Of a stretch of DNA of 64,000 bases, positions 25,616 through 34,906 are shown one piece after another (positions within the stretch are counted from its first letter, which is position 1; every line of letters begins with the position of its first letter). The notes under the pieces were generated by a model, which saw nothing but the letters and a program-made list of their open reading frames with translations, did not search any database and had not been told where the DNA came from. A program made the position numbers and the translations under genes. The DNA lies in the NCBI RefSeq assembly GCF_019737615.1, contig NZ_JAHKKS010000008.1, forward strand, positions 62,001 to 126,000. The letters are read 5' to 3'. This stretch comes from Sphingobium xanthum (lineage in GTDB: Bacteria; Pseudomonadota; Alphaproteobacteria; Sphingomonadales; Sphingomonadaceae).

Positions 25616-28006
25616 TCAGGCGGCGATGGCCCGCGCCGCCGCCCGCACGCCACTCTTCAGCACGACCGGACGGAACACGACGCTGAGCAACAGTGCCTCG
25701 CCGGTCGGCGCGATGCCCGGCGGTGGAATGAGGAGGAAGGCGGCGTCGCCGCCCGTGCAGCGCAGCAGGCCGTTGCCGGCGTCTTCTAGGCCTTCCGGGA
25801 TGACATGGGCCGGGATGCTGTCCTCGACTGCCTTGGCATCAAGGAAGGCATCCACGGGATGGAATGTCACCTCGTCGACTTGCACCCACTCGGCAATGCG
25901 ACCCAGCTGGACGCCAGCGGTGAACTGCGCCGCGCCGATCGGCACGAGCGCTTGGTAATAGCCGTCGATGGTCGGGACGGCATCGACATCGACGACGACA
26001 TGCTCACCAGTGGCCTTCATCAGCATGACGGGCAGCTTGATCGCGCCGACGTCGAAATCCGGCTTGCGCAGATCGAGGCCGAAGCGGCGCGAAGCGAAGA
26101 TGGAGAGGTTGATCGGCAGGCCATGCTGGCGCAGCTCGCCGGGCAGATACATACGCAGCGCGTTCTTGATGTAGAAGATACCGCGCCGGCGCAGACCGCT
26201 GGCGGCCGCCTCGACATCGACGAACTTCAGCAGGTCACCGGAGCCGAGATTGACGTCATGGTCGAAGTTGCTGAGCACGGCGACTTCGCTCTCGACCGGC
26301 AGGAACAGCAGGCGCGCAAGCGAGGCGGTCGCCATGCGGCGGCGCACATCGGTGGTGTCGCTGCCGGCCGGGCGCACGACGCCCTGATTGCCGAAGCGGA
26401 TGAAATCGAGGCACGCGGCCTGGACCGTATCACGCGCCGCGCTCTGCGTGGCCTTCACACCGGCCTTCTCGCGGACCGGCTGACCGTCTTGGTGATAGTC
26501 GATCACCGACCCTTGCGCGAGCGTGCAGAGCTGCTCGACGATGGCGATGGACTCGGAGAGGGCATGCAGGATCTTGAGGTCATGGTGGCGCGTATCGGCA
26601 AAGCCCGCCTTGTCGAACCCGCTCATGAAAGTCTCGCGCAGCAGCAGGTAGCGGCCGGTGGCGGTCAGGTTCATGCGGGTTGCCAGCATCGGCTCGATGA
26701 GGTTCTGCACCGATCCGTTATAGCCCAGATCGACCAGCATCACGCTGTCGCCATCCTGCACGCCGTGGCTGCACAGATGGGCAATGAGCTTGGAGGCGGC
26801 GACGCGCGACCGCTCGACGGTGCGCTGGACGTTCTGCGGCTTCAGCACATGCGCCGCAAAAGCCTTCTTCGAAAAGGTCGCCAATCGCTTGGCTTCGTTG
26901 CGGTCGTAGTGGAGATGGCGGGCAAGGACTTCCGATGAGCCGGCCTCGAGCTCGGGCAGGAGATACGCCTCGATCGCGGCCTGGTCGATCAGGCCGGCCT
27001 GCGCCGCGGTCAGGCGGCTGATCTCGACCATCGCGACCCGGTCGGCCGCGTCCGGATAGCGCGCCAGATAGGCCTGGGCCGGCAGATAGCCGTCGCGTAG
27101 CAGGAAGAGGAGCTTGGTCGGCTTCCCGGTCCGCGCTTCCTGCGCGGCGGCTTCCCCGTGCAACCACTCGGCGAACGTGCCGAAAATCGGCCCGAGCACG
27201 TCATGGCCGAGTTTGACCGCAGCATCGTCGGAGCGGCGCAGCGCGATGGCCGGGCGATGCGGCTGGCAGGCCGGCTGCGACACGCGCGTGCGCGGATCGA
27301 CGATACAGGCAGCGCTTGCTTCGAGACGCAGCCTCTGTTCGCTCTCCGCGTCGAACTGCTCGAGGTGACAGCAATGGATGCCGAGCTTGGACGGTGCGAC
27401 CACGTCCGCCTGATAATTATCGCCGCAATGCAGGATGGTCGCGGGCGAGACCCCGAGATCGGCCAGCACCGGCACGAACAGGCCGGCTGCCTTGGGCCTG
27501 CCATATGCGCTGGAGCAGAAGATCCGGTCGATCATCCCCGCGACATCCTCGCCGGCAGCGCGCGAGATCAACGTGCGCAGCTGCGGCTCGGAGAGATAGG
27601 TGTCCGAGACGATGATGATCTTGAGACCCTTGGCCTTCGCGGCGCGCATGAGGGCGACGGTCGGCGCGAAGCCGTAGCAATGCTGCGCCTCGGCATCGAG
27701 TTCGGCCTGCACCAGAGCGGCGCGGGCGTCGTCTGACCCTGCTGGCAACGCATGCCGGTAGATTTCCTCTATGCTGACCTCGATGCGGTCCTCGATCAGC
27801 GGGATGGTGCGGCGTGCGCGCGTCTCGGCCCAGATGCGGGCTTCCATGCCGGAGCCGGCGAGCGGCAGATCGGCGAAGACGTCGGTCGGCAGGTTGCAGT
27901 TGCGCCAGAGCAGTGTGTCGAAGCAGTCGAGCGAGAGGATGCGCACGCCCTGCGGCATCTCATCGAGAATGTTGGCGAAATCGAAAGCACGAACGGCGAA
28001 TGTCAT
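25616..28006 (-). CDS. HAD-type hydrolase with large C-terminal domain
   Basis: The protein has 796 residues. The first 230 form a haloacid-dehalogenase domain with all four motifs: DCFDTLLWR, IIIVSDTYLS, GRPKAAG and LHCGDNYQADV. The remaining 560 residues contain FLLRDGYLPAQAYLARYP and SVMLVDLGYNGSVQNLIEPML, features of a family found in polysaccharide and surface-glycan loci, but I cannot name the domain. The last 150 residues are beta-rich. Its leader carries a CtrA-type box nearly identical to that of the next gene upstream (29833), suggesting co-regulation and a shared envelope role. Confidence 0.72.
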   Translation of the reverse strand: MTFAVRAFDFANILDEMPQGVRILSLDCFDTLLWRNCNLPTDVFADLPLAGSGMEARIWAETRARRTIPLIEDRIEVSIEEIYRHALPAGSDDARAALVQAELDAEAQHCYGFAPTVALMRAAKAKGLKIIIVSDTYLSEPQLRTLISRAAGEDVAGMIDRIFCSSAYGRPKAAGLFVPVLADLGVSPATILHCGDNYQADVVAPSKLGIHCCHLEQFDAESEQRLRLEASAACIVDPRTRVSQPACQPHRPAIALRRSDDAAVKLGHDVLGPIFGTFAEWLHGEAAAQEARTGKPTKLLFLLRDGYLPAQAYLARYPDAADRVAMVEISRLTAAQAGLIDQAAIEAYLLPELEAGSSEVLARHLHYDRNEAKRLATFSKKAFAAHVLKPQNVQRTVERSRVAASKLIAHLCSHGVQDGDSVMLVDLGYNGSVQNLIEPMLATRMNLTATGRYLLLRETFMSGFDKAGFADTRHHDLKILHALSESIAIVEQLCTLAQGSVIDYHQDGQPVREKAGVKATQSAARDTVQAACLDFIRFGNQGVVRPAGSDTTDVRRRMATASLARLLFLPVESEVAVLSNFDHDVNLGSGDLLKFVDVEAAASGLRRRGIFYIKNALRMYLPGELRQHGLPINLSIFASRRFGLDLRKPDFDVGAIKLPVMLMKATGEHVVVDVDAVPTIDGYYQALVPIGAAQFTAGVQLGRIAEWVQVDEVTFHPVDAFLDAKAVEDSIPAHVIPEGLEDAGNGLLRCTGGDAAFLLIPPPGIAPTGEALLLSVVFRPVVLKSGVRAAARAIAA

Positions 28007-28059
28007 GATGATGCGTTCCCTGCGGGCATTCTGGTCCGGTCCGTTTATTGACGAACAGC

Positions 28060-28075
28060 GTTAGCAAAGGGTTAA
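28060..28075 (-). promoter_or_regulatory. CtrA-type box upstream of the HAD gene
   Basis: On the minus strand TTAA-CCCTTTG-CTAAC matches TTAA-N7-TTAAC with one change. About 70 bases around it align closely with the leader of the 28109-29833 gene, including a CAATAA -10-like hexamer 12 bases downstream. Confidence 0.6.
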
Positions 28076-28108
28076 GGGCGCCTCGCGCGGCGGGCCAAAT
28101 CGCTTTGC

Positions 28109-29833
28109 CTACCGCCCGAGCTGGCGGCGCAGCCGGTCATTCTCGCGTTCGAGGTCCAGCGCCCAGCTGGCGAGGCCGAAGCGCTTCACATCGACCTGCC
28201 GCCAGTAGAGTCCGGGATCGCGCGCGAAGAGCGGCATGTGGAACAGGGCATTGGCGCATTGCGAGGCCATGTCGATGACCTCGGCCAGTTCCTTGAAATA
28301 GAATGGCAGCGGGCGCTCGGTGCCGCCCATCGCCGTTGCATGATCAGCGGCCGCGACCTGCCCGGCGACTTCCACGCCACGCTGGAAACGCGCGGTCGCG
28401 GCTTCCACATCCCTTTGCGCGAGGCACAGGCGACCCGCGAAGAAACAGGCGGCGATCGTCTTGGTCGCAAGGATCGGCGAGAAGGCGGACCATTCGTCAC
28501 CGGCAGCCTTGTCGTACCAGGCGAGCGCCTGCGCACGGTCCTCGATCAGTTCGCACAGGCGGCCCGCGAGGAAAGCGAGGGACACGCGCCAGCGCACCAC
28601 GTGAGGCGGACGATTGCCGCCCTGCGTCGCCGAGAAATAGTCGTCGATGAGATTGAGCACGGCCGGCGCACTGTCGCGCATGCGCAGTTCCAGCACGCGA
28701 TAGCCGAGTACCGAGAGGGCCGCGCCGCGATCCGCAGAATCGGACCGGGCCTGCGCGATCACATGCTCGGCAAGCGTCGCGAGCTTGATCGGGTCGGCCA
28801 GTCGCTCGCCCATCTGTACCATCGTGCGGTAGAGCCAGGGATTGTCATAGGCCGCGCCAAAATCCACCAGCACCGGCACGGCGGCGCCCGTCTCCACGGG
28901 AAAGCCCGGATGCGTGTAGGCGTCGCGGTAGGTCGCGCCGTCGAGAGGCTCGGCCGAAGCGGTCAGGAGGAGCCAGTCGCTGTTCGGGCCTGCTAGGTCG
29001 ATCGGATAGAGCGCCCTGATGCCCTCGACTTGCGCGAAGCGCTGCTCGGGCACGAAGAGCTGCCCGGCGAAGTCCGTCAGCTCTTCCCAGCTCGACGGTG
29101 CCGTCTCATCCGTTGCGCCGGCCGGCCAACCGACCATGATGCGGCCGTCGAGGCGCAGCACGCGCGCATATTCGGCCAGCGCGATCTGCCAGTTTTCGGC
29201 CGGCGGCTGGAGCGCGACAATCAGGTCGATCGAATTGTCGGCAAGGCCGTCCAGCCTGAACGGCGAATCCACCTCGACCGGCAAATCGGCCGATGCCGTG
29301 AACCGATTGCCGCGCGAGAGGGCGGCGAGAATTTCGATGCCGTGCCCCGCATCGACACCGTCGACCAGCACATGATCGCCGGGACGGACGAATTGCGTCG
29401 CGAGGGCATAGCGGGCAATCACATTGTCGGCTGGAGCACCACTCGACCGGAGCGGTCCGGCCGAGGCCGACGCTTTGGTACACTGATAATAGCTGGTCTG
29501 CGGCAGGCGCCAGTCGTTCCATTCGCCGGACTGACCGATCAGCATGCCGGCCGCGTGGCGGCGCCACCCTGCGGCGAAGAGCGCGCTGTCGATTGTGGCG
29601 CGCTCATGCTCGCCCGCGCGCAGCACGAGCGTGTCGAAGGCGGCGATGGATCGCAGGTCCGCAATGGGCCAATCCGCAAGCAGGGCGCCGCCGTCCGGCC
29701 TGTCGCCAAGATCGCGCACCTCCATGCCGATCAGCGCCAGTTCCTGCGCGAGCGGCTCGTATATCGTGCGGTCGAGCGTGATGCGGCCGGGGCCCAGGCG
29801 CTTGGCGATATCCTGTGCATATTGAATCGACAT
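28109..29833 (-). CDS. Large protein with methyltransferase-like middle domain
   Basis: The protein has 574 residues. About residues 125-240 look like a degenerate class I SAM-dependent methyltransferase fold (GDHVLVDGVDAGHGIEILAAL, then NSIDLIVALQPP and YARVLRLDGRIMVG). The second half is helical and repeat-like (Ala/Leu-rich, TPR-like spacing), ending in the coiled segment LERENDRLRRQLG. I do not recognise the family. I set the start at ATG 29833 (MSIQYAQDIAKRLG), preceded by a GAAGGGA ribosome site. It lies 102 bases upstream of the HAD gene in the same direction. Confidence 0.65.
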   Translation of the reverse strand: MSIQYAQDIAKRLGPGRITLDRTIYEPLAQELALIGMEVRDLGDRPDGGALLADWPIADLRSIAAFDTLVLRAGEHERATIDSALFAAGWRRHAAGMLIGQSGEWNDWRLPQTSYYQCTKASASAGPLRSSGAPADNVIARYALATQFVRPGDHVLVDGVDAGHGIEILAALSRGNRFTASADLPVEVDSPFRLDGLADNSIDLIVALQPPAENWQIALAEYARVLRLDGRIMVGWPAGATDETAPSSWEELTDFAGQLFVPEQRFAQVEGIRALYPIDLAGPNSDWLLLTASAEPLDGATYRDAYTHPGFPVETGAAVPVLVDFGAAYDNPWLYRTMVQMGERLADPIKLATLAEHVIAQARSDSADRGAALSVLGYRVLELRMRDSAPAVLNLIDDYFSATQGGNRPPHVVRWRVSLAFLAGRLCELIEDRAQALAWYDKAAGDEWSAFSPILATKTIAACFFAGRLCLAQRDVEAATARFQRGVEVAGQVAAADHATAMGGTERPLPFYFKELAEVIDMASQCANALFHMPLFARDPGLYWRQVDVKRFGLASWALDLERENDRLRRQLGR

Positions 29834-29885
29834 GACGGTCCCTTCGGGAGCGTTCTTGGTCCCACGTCGCTTATTGAAGAACAGG

Positions 29886-29901
29886 GTTAGCAAAAGGTTA
29901 A
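29886..29901 (-). promoter_or_regulatory. CtrA-type box upstream of the 28109-29833 gene
   Basis: On the minus strand TTAA-CCTTTTG-CTAAC, followed by CTGTTCTTCAATAAG. It is a near-duplicate of the box and leader at 28060. Confidence 0.6.
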
Positions 29902-30043
29902 AGCCGGCGACCGGGCGAGCGCCGCGTGATCGAGACGCCCGTTACGCAATTGACTTCATGCTGCGCCGCGACATCACGCGCCGGCCCGATCTGATGCCGT
30001 TCGTGCGCGACGACATGGGCAAGGCCGTTTGAGCGAATACCGC

Positions 30044-31204
30044 TCAGCCGATCGCCTTCTCGTAGATCACGTAGCTCCTGTTTATGCGGCTGTCGATTGC
30101 CGTGGCGATGGCGTTCATCCCCTGATTGTCCTCAAGGATCCAGCCGATCTCGCCGCGGCTGGATCCGAATTTCTCGACCGCGTCGCGGCGGATATATTCG
30201 ATCATCATGAAGGCGAGCTGGCTTGCCAGACGGGATGATTGCAGCCGCTGGACGACCCCCATCAGCGGTACGCGCATCGTGCGACACTTGGGCGCGCGCA
30301 GCCACCAGAGCAGCTTGGCCCAGTTGAACGGGAAGAGCGAGCCGTTCATGCCCTTGAGCGGTTCGTTGAGGTCCGGCAGCGTCATCATGAAGGCGACCGG
30401 TTCGCCGTCCAGCTCCGCGATGCGGATCAGATCCTCGAACACGATGGGCTTGAGCTTCTTGCCCGTGAAGGCGACTTCGCTGTCGGTGATCGGCACGAAG
30501 CCCCAATTCTTGCCCCAGGCGTCGTTGAGGATGCCGAGGATGATCGCGGCCTCCTCGTCGAATTTCGACTTGTCGACGCGGCGGACATTGATCCGTTCGT
30601 TCTTCTCGCCCGATTGTACGATGCGCTGGATCAGAGGCGGAAATTCCTGCGTGATGTCGAGCTCATAGGTGTTGAGCGTCTTGACCGGCTGGTAGCCCGC
30701 CTGCTCGATCCAGCCTTTATAGGCCGGGCTATTGTGCCCCATCATGACCGTCGGCGGATGATCGAAGCCCTTGACCAGCAGGCCGGGCTCTTCCCAGATG
30801 GAGAGCGAGATGGGGCCAATCACGCGCGTCACGCCGCGATTGTGCAGCCAGCCCTCGGCGGCATTGATGAGCGCCCGCGCAGCCGTGGCGTCTTTCGCCT
30901 CGAACAGGCCGAAATTGCCGGTGCCTGGGCCGAAGCCCTGCTCAGCCGGCATGCCGACGGCGAGATGATCGATATGCGCGCTGATCCGTCCGACGACCTC
31001 CTGGCCGCGCCGGGCAAGGAAATATTGATGATCGGCATGCTCGTGGAACGGGTTCTTGCCCGGCGTCAGCAGGCCGTGGACTTCGTCCTTCAGCGGCGGC
31101 ACCCAATTGGCGTCGTCGGCGTAAATCGCCCAGGGAAGATCGACGAACGCCTTCAGGTCGGCCTTGCCCGACACCGGCGTGATCACTAGATCGGCAGCTG
31201 TCAC
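30044..31204 (-). CDS. GNAT-fold N-acyltransferase, candidate ceramide synthase
   Basis: The protein has about 386 residues. It begins ITPVSGKADLKAFVDLPWAIYADDANWVPPL and contains GTGNFGLFEAKDATAARALINAAEGWLHNRG and a C-terminal GEIGWILEDNQGMN segment. This is the long GNAT-like family, often mislabelled dATP pyrophosphohydrolase, that includes the bacterial ceramide synthase type found in Caulobacter. With spt-acp 6 kb away, a role in N-acylating the sphingoid base is a reasonable inference, not shown by sequence alone. The GTG at 31204 has an AAGGGCG site upstream. A GTG at 31243 would add 13 residues. Confidence 0.65.
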   Translation of the reverse strand: MTAADLVITPVSGKADLKAFVDLPWAIYADDANWVPPLKDEVHGLLTPGKNPFHEHADHQYFLARRGQEVVGRISAHIDHLAVGMPAEQGFGPGTGNFGLFEAKDATAARALINAAEGWLHNRGVTRVIGPISLSIWEEPGLLVKGFDHPPTVMMGHNSPAYKGWIEQAGYQPVKTLNTYELDITQEFPPLIQRIVQSGEKNERINVRRVDKSKFDEEAAIILGILNDAWGKNWGFVPITDSEVAFTGKKLKPIVFEDLIRIAELDGEPVAFMMTLPDLNEPLKGMNGSLFPFNWAKLLWWLRAPKCRTMRVPLMGVVQRLQSSRLASQLAFMMIEYIRRDAVEKFGSSRGEIGWILEDNQGMNAIATAIDSRINRSYVIYEKAIG

Positions 31205-31341
31205 GGCTTCGCCCTTGCTCCGCGCTGGATGGATGGTCAGCACAGAGGAGCTTGGCGTCGACTTGTCAAGCTGCGGCTAGCGGTCGGACGAAATCACATT
31301 GCTGCCATGATGTGCGCGCATTTGCGCGCAAGGAAGAGAGC

Positions 31342-32421
31342 ATGAACGCGATCAACAAGAATATTGGCGAGCCTGTCGCCACGAAGGGCAAGGCGCTGGC
31401 CGCAACGCCCGACGACACTGCGATGCTGCGCGCCGCCGTCGAGCTGACGCGCGATCTCGTCGTTGCACGCCCGGCCGTTTACTGGGCCGATTTCCTGATT
31501 TCCGCCTTGCTTGGCTATGTCGCGCTTGCCGCCGCGATCGTCGCGGACGAGGCTTGGCAGGTCCTGCTGGCGGGGCTGGTCTCGGCGCTGGCTTTCTATC
31601 GTGCGACCAGCTTCATCCATGAGCTGACGCATATCCGGCAGGGCGCGCTGCCGGGCTTTCGCTTCGTGTGGAATCTTGTCGCCGGCATTCCGCTGCTCTT
31701 CCCGTCCTTCCTCTACGAGGGCGTGCACACCCAGCATCACGCCAAGACGCGGTACGGCACGATCGATGATCCCGAATATCTGCCGCTGGCGCTGATGAAG
31801 CCATGGTCGCTGCCGTTGTTCATCCTGGTTGCGGCGCTTGCGCCAGTGGCACTGATTTTCCGCTTTGCCGTGTTGACACCGCTCGGTCTCGCCCTGCCGC
31901 CGCTGCGCCGCTTCGTGGTCGAGCGCTATTCCGCGCTGTCGATCAACCCCGATTATCGCCGTCGCGCCCCGGACGGTGATATCAGGCGCATGTGGCTATG
32001 GCAGGAAGCCGGGGCGTGCCTCTGGTCGGTCGCGCTGGTCGCGAGCGTCTTTGCGTTCGGCTGGCGCCCTTTGCTGACCTTTCTGATCGTGCTGTCACTG
32101 GCAATGGTCATCAACCAGCTGCGCACCCTCGTTGCACATCTCTGGGAAAATGAAGGCGATCCCATGACCGTGACGGGCCAGTTCCTGGATTCGGTCAACG
32201 TGCCGCCCCCCTCGCCCTTCGCCGAGATCTGGGCACCGGTCGGCCTGCGCTATCATGCGCTGCATCATCTTCTGCCGAGCATGCCCTATCATTCGCTGCC
32301 CGAGGCGCATCGCAGGCTGGTGGCGCATTTGGGCGAGGACTCGACCTATCAGCGTTCCAACTATGATGGGATGATCCCGCTCGTCGCGCGGATTGCCCGG
32401 AGTACGATGATCGCGCGCTGA
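31342..32421 (+). CDS. Membrane fatty acid desaturase
   Basis: This 359-residue protein has several membrane helices and three His boxes: HELTH (93-97), HTQHH (129-133) and HALHH near residue 315, followed by LLPSMPYHSLPEAHRRL. These bind the di-iron centre of membrane desaturases and hydroxylases. It may act on acyl chains or on sphingoid/ceramide substrates. The sphingolipid context allows, but does not prove, the latter. The ribosome site AAGGAAGAG supports ATG 31342. It is divergent from the GNAT gene and convergent with lptG. Confidence 0.85.
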   Translation: MNAINKNIGEPVATKGKALAATPDDTAMLRAAVELTRDLVVARPAVYWADFLISALLGYVALAAAIVADEAWQVLLAGLVSALAFYRATSFIHELTHIRQGALPGFRFVWNLVAGIPLLFPSFLYEGVHTQHHAKTRYGTIDDPEYLPLALMKPWSLPLFILVAALAPVALIFRFAVLTPLGLALPPLRRFVVERYSALSINPDYRRRAPDGDIRRMWLWQEAGACLWSVALVASVFAFGWRPLLTFLIVLSLAMVINQLRTLVAHLWENEGDPMTVTGQFLDSVNVPPPSPFAEIWAPVGLRYHALHHLLPSMPYHSLPEAHRRLVAHLGEDSTYQRSNYDGMIPLVARIARSTMIAR

Positions 32422-32427
32422 GCTTCG

Positions 32428-33522
32428 CTACTCTTCCGTCGTGATCAGCACGGACTCGCCCACCAGCAGGAACAGCAGGAACGGCGCCCAGGCAGCGAGG
32501 ATCGGCGGATAGACGCCGAGATTGCCCATCGACAGCGCGAAATTGTCGGCGACGAAGTAAGCGAAACCAAGCGCCATACCGATGACGGCGCGCACGAACA
32601 GCTTGCCCGAGCGCGCAATACCGAAGGCGGCGACCGAGCCGAGCAGCGGCATCAGCAGCGCCGAGAGCGGCCCGGTGATCTTGTGCCAGAGCGACCCCTC
32701 AAGCGCGGCAACCGGACGGCCGGACTCGCGCAGCGTGTCGATCGCGTCGCTCAGTTCCGAGAAAGAGAGACCGTCCGGATCGACTGACGACAAGGTGAAC
32801 TGATCGGGCCGGATGTCCTCACCCACGGTCATCGAGGCGACCGTGCGGCTGCTGCCACGGATCACGTCGAAGATGCGGATATCCTCCAGTCGCCAGTTGG
32901 TGCCGGTGAAGTGTCCGCGCTTGGCGTTGATGACGGAGATCAGCCGATCGCCGTGACGATCGTAAATGTCGATATTCTGAATCTTCACGTTCCGTCCGGC
33001 GCCGGTGATCGTGCCCGCGCGGATGAGATCCTCGCCGTCGCGCACCCAGATGTTGGACTTGATGCCACGGTCGTCCGGGATGGGGCCAAAATCGGCGGCT
33101 TCCCAGGCGGTCAGCGTCGCCGTCGCGCGCGCCACGACCCGCTCGTTGAAGACGAAGCTGATCGCCGCGACGCCGAGGCTCGCGAGCATGAGCGGCGCCA
33201 GAATTTGGTGCGCCGACAGCCCGCCCGATTTCATCGCGACCACCTCGCTGTTGGCATTCAGCGTCGCGAGCATCACCAGCGTGCCAAGCAGGACCGAGAA
33301 GGGCAGGAAGCGCGCGATGATCTGCGGCATGCGCAGGCTCATATAGCGCCATAGCTCGCCGTCGCCATTGCCCGGATAAGCCAGCACATTGCCGGCCTCG
33401 CTGAGCAGGTCGAGCATCTGCAGCACCAGCACCAGCATCGCCAGCATGGCGAAGCAACGCCAAAGGAAGGTCTTGCCGAGATAGAGCGCGAGGGAGCGGG
33501 ACGGGAAGAAGTTGAGCAGCAT
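32428..33522 (-). CDS. lptG: Lipid export permease LptG
   Basis: This 364-residue protein has three membrane helices near each end around a large periplasmic beta-jellyroll (about 125-260). It matches the YjgP/YjgQ family: SLALYLGKTFLWRCFAMLAMLVLVLQMLDLL, then KSGGLSAHQILAPL and the late helix GMALGFAYFVADNFALSMG. LptG pairs with LptF, encoded three bases upstream, and the ATPase LptB to move a lipid from the inner membrane onto the Lpt bridge. See findings on its likely cargo. Confidence 0.92.
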   Translation of the reverse strand: MLLNFFPSRSLALYLGKTFLWRCFAMLAMLVLVLQMLDLLSEAGNVLAYPGNGDGELWRYMSLRMPQIIARFLPFSVLLGTLVMLATLNANSEVVAMKSGGLSAHQILAPLMLASLGVAAISFVFNERVVARATATLTAWEAADFGPIPDDRGIKSNIWVRDGEDLIRAGTITGAGRNVKIQNIDIYDRHGDRLISVINAKRGHFTGTNWRLEDIRIFDVIRGSSRTVASMTVGEDIRPDQFTLSSVDPDGLSFSELSDAIDTLRESGRPVAALEGSLWHKITGPLSALLMPLLGSVAAFGIARSGKLFVRAVIGMALGFAYFVADNFALSMGNLGVYPPILAAWAPFLLFLLVGESVLITTEE

Positions 33523-33525
33523 CGC

Positions 33526-34740
33526 CTAGGTCTCCGATGTCCTGCGGTGCCGGCGACTGCTCGCCCAGCGGAATATCGACTTGAGCAGGCTCAGCACCTT
33601 GGCGAATTGCCGCTCCAGCGCGCCGATCGGCTGGCCGCCGGGCACATAGGCGGTCTGATAATACATCCACCAGATCAGGCCGCCGAACAGCAGGAACGGC
33701 CCCCAGAGCGCCAGGAACGGATCGATCTTACCGAGCGAGCCGACCGATTGCGCGTACTGATTGATCTTGTGATAGGTCACGATGAACACGATCGAGAGGA
33801 ACACGCCGAGCGCCGAGGTCGAGCGCTTGGGCGGGATCGCGAAGGCGACGGCCGCGAGCGGCAGCAGGAACATCATCGCCACTTCGACCACGCGGAAATT
33901 GAAGTTGGCCCAGGCCTGTGCCCGGCCGAGCGGCGTGGTCTTGCTGGAGATGCCGGCCTTGAACAGCTCGGGCAGGCTGAGCTCGACATCGCCGTCGCCA
34001 CGCCCGCGGAACTGCTCGATCTTCGGCAGATCGATCGGCAGGTCATGGCTGGAGAAGGAGAGGATGCGCGGCTCGCTGAAATTGGGCGCGTTATGGACCA
34101 GCACGCCCTCCGAGAGGCGCAGGATGATCGTGTCGGGATCATCCGTGGCGAGAAACTGCCCGCGCGCTGCCGTCACGGCAAGCGACTGGCCCGTCTGGCT
34201 CTGCATGCGCGCGAAAATGCCGGTCAGGCGGCGCCCCTCGTCGGCGCTCTGCTCGATGCGGATGGTGAAGTCGCCGCCCAGATTGGTGAACTCGCCGACC
34301 TTGATCGAGGCGCCGAGCGCGCCGGAGCGCAGTTCGAAGCGCAACCGCTCATAGGCATATTTGCTGTGGGGCTGGATGAAGCCCACGATCGCGAGATTGA
34401 GCGCCGCCAGCACGATCGCGAACATGTACGGTACCTTGAGCAGGCGCGTATAGCTCAGGCCGACGCCGCGCAAGATGTCCAGTTCGGACGAGAGCGCTAG
34501 GCGGCGGAAGGCAAGCAGGATGCCGAGCATCAGGCCGATCGGGATGCCGAGACCGAGATATTCCGGCAGCAGATTGGCGAGCATGCGCCACACGACGCTG
34601 ACCGGCCCGCCTTCCGTAGCGACGAACACGAACAGGCGCTGCATGCGGTCCAGGACCAGCAGCATGGCGGCGATGCAGAGGCTGGCGATCAGCGGCACCG
34701 CGATCAGCCGCGCCATGTAGCGATCCAGGGAACTCAACAT
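33526..34740 (-). CDS. lptF: Lipid export permease LptF
   Basis: This 404-residue protein has the same layout as LptG. Early helices are followed by LPEYLGLGIPIGLMLGILLAFRRL and SELDILRGVGLSYTRLLKVP, then a periplasmic jellyroll and late helices (FLLPLAAVAFAIPPKRSTSA). The gene precedes lptG with a gap of three bases, so they are one operon. The C-terminal 50 residues are a basic tail (RWASSRRHRRTSE). Confidence 0.92.
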   Translation of the reverse strand: MLSSLDRYMARLIAVPLIASLCIAAMLLVLDRMQRLFVFVATEGGPVSVVWRMLANLLPEYLGLGIPIGLMLGILLAFRRLALSSELDILRGVGLSYTRLLKVPYMFAIVLAALNLAIVGFIQPHSKYAYERLRFELRSGALGASIKVGEFTNLGGDFTIRIEQSADEGRRLTGIFARMQSQTGQSLAVTAARGQFLATDDPDTIILRLSEGVLVHNAPNFSEPRILSFSSHDLPIDLPKIEQFRGRGDGDVELSLPELFKAGISSKTTPLGRAQAWANFNFRVVEVAMMFLLPLAAVAFAIPPKRSTSALGVFLSIVFIVTYHKINQYAQSVGSLGKIDPFLALWGPFLLFGGLIWWMYYQTAYVPGGQPIGALERQFAKVLSLLKSIFRWASSRRHRRTSET

Positions 34741-34906
34741 TGGCGGTCTCGCGACGGTCCTTTGGGCGCGTGTCGACCGGGCGGCCCGACAATCATAAGG
34801 TCTCCGGGATCAACTCTTCGGCCGTAAGGCGGTTGCGCCAGAGCCGCAACCTTTGAGTGGCGATCGGCGGTCCGTCTCGGCGGCGCGTGCGATCAATGAT
34901 CCCGTC

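Noticed and set aside
29832..30032. Short plus-strand frame ending MLRRDITRRPDLMPFVRDDMGKAV
   Set aside because: The end looks faintly protein-like, but the frame overlaps the promoter of the 29833 gene, has no ribosome site and matches nothing I know.
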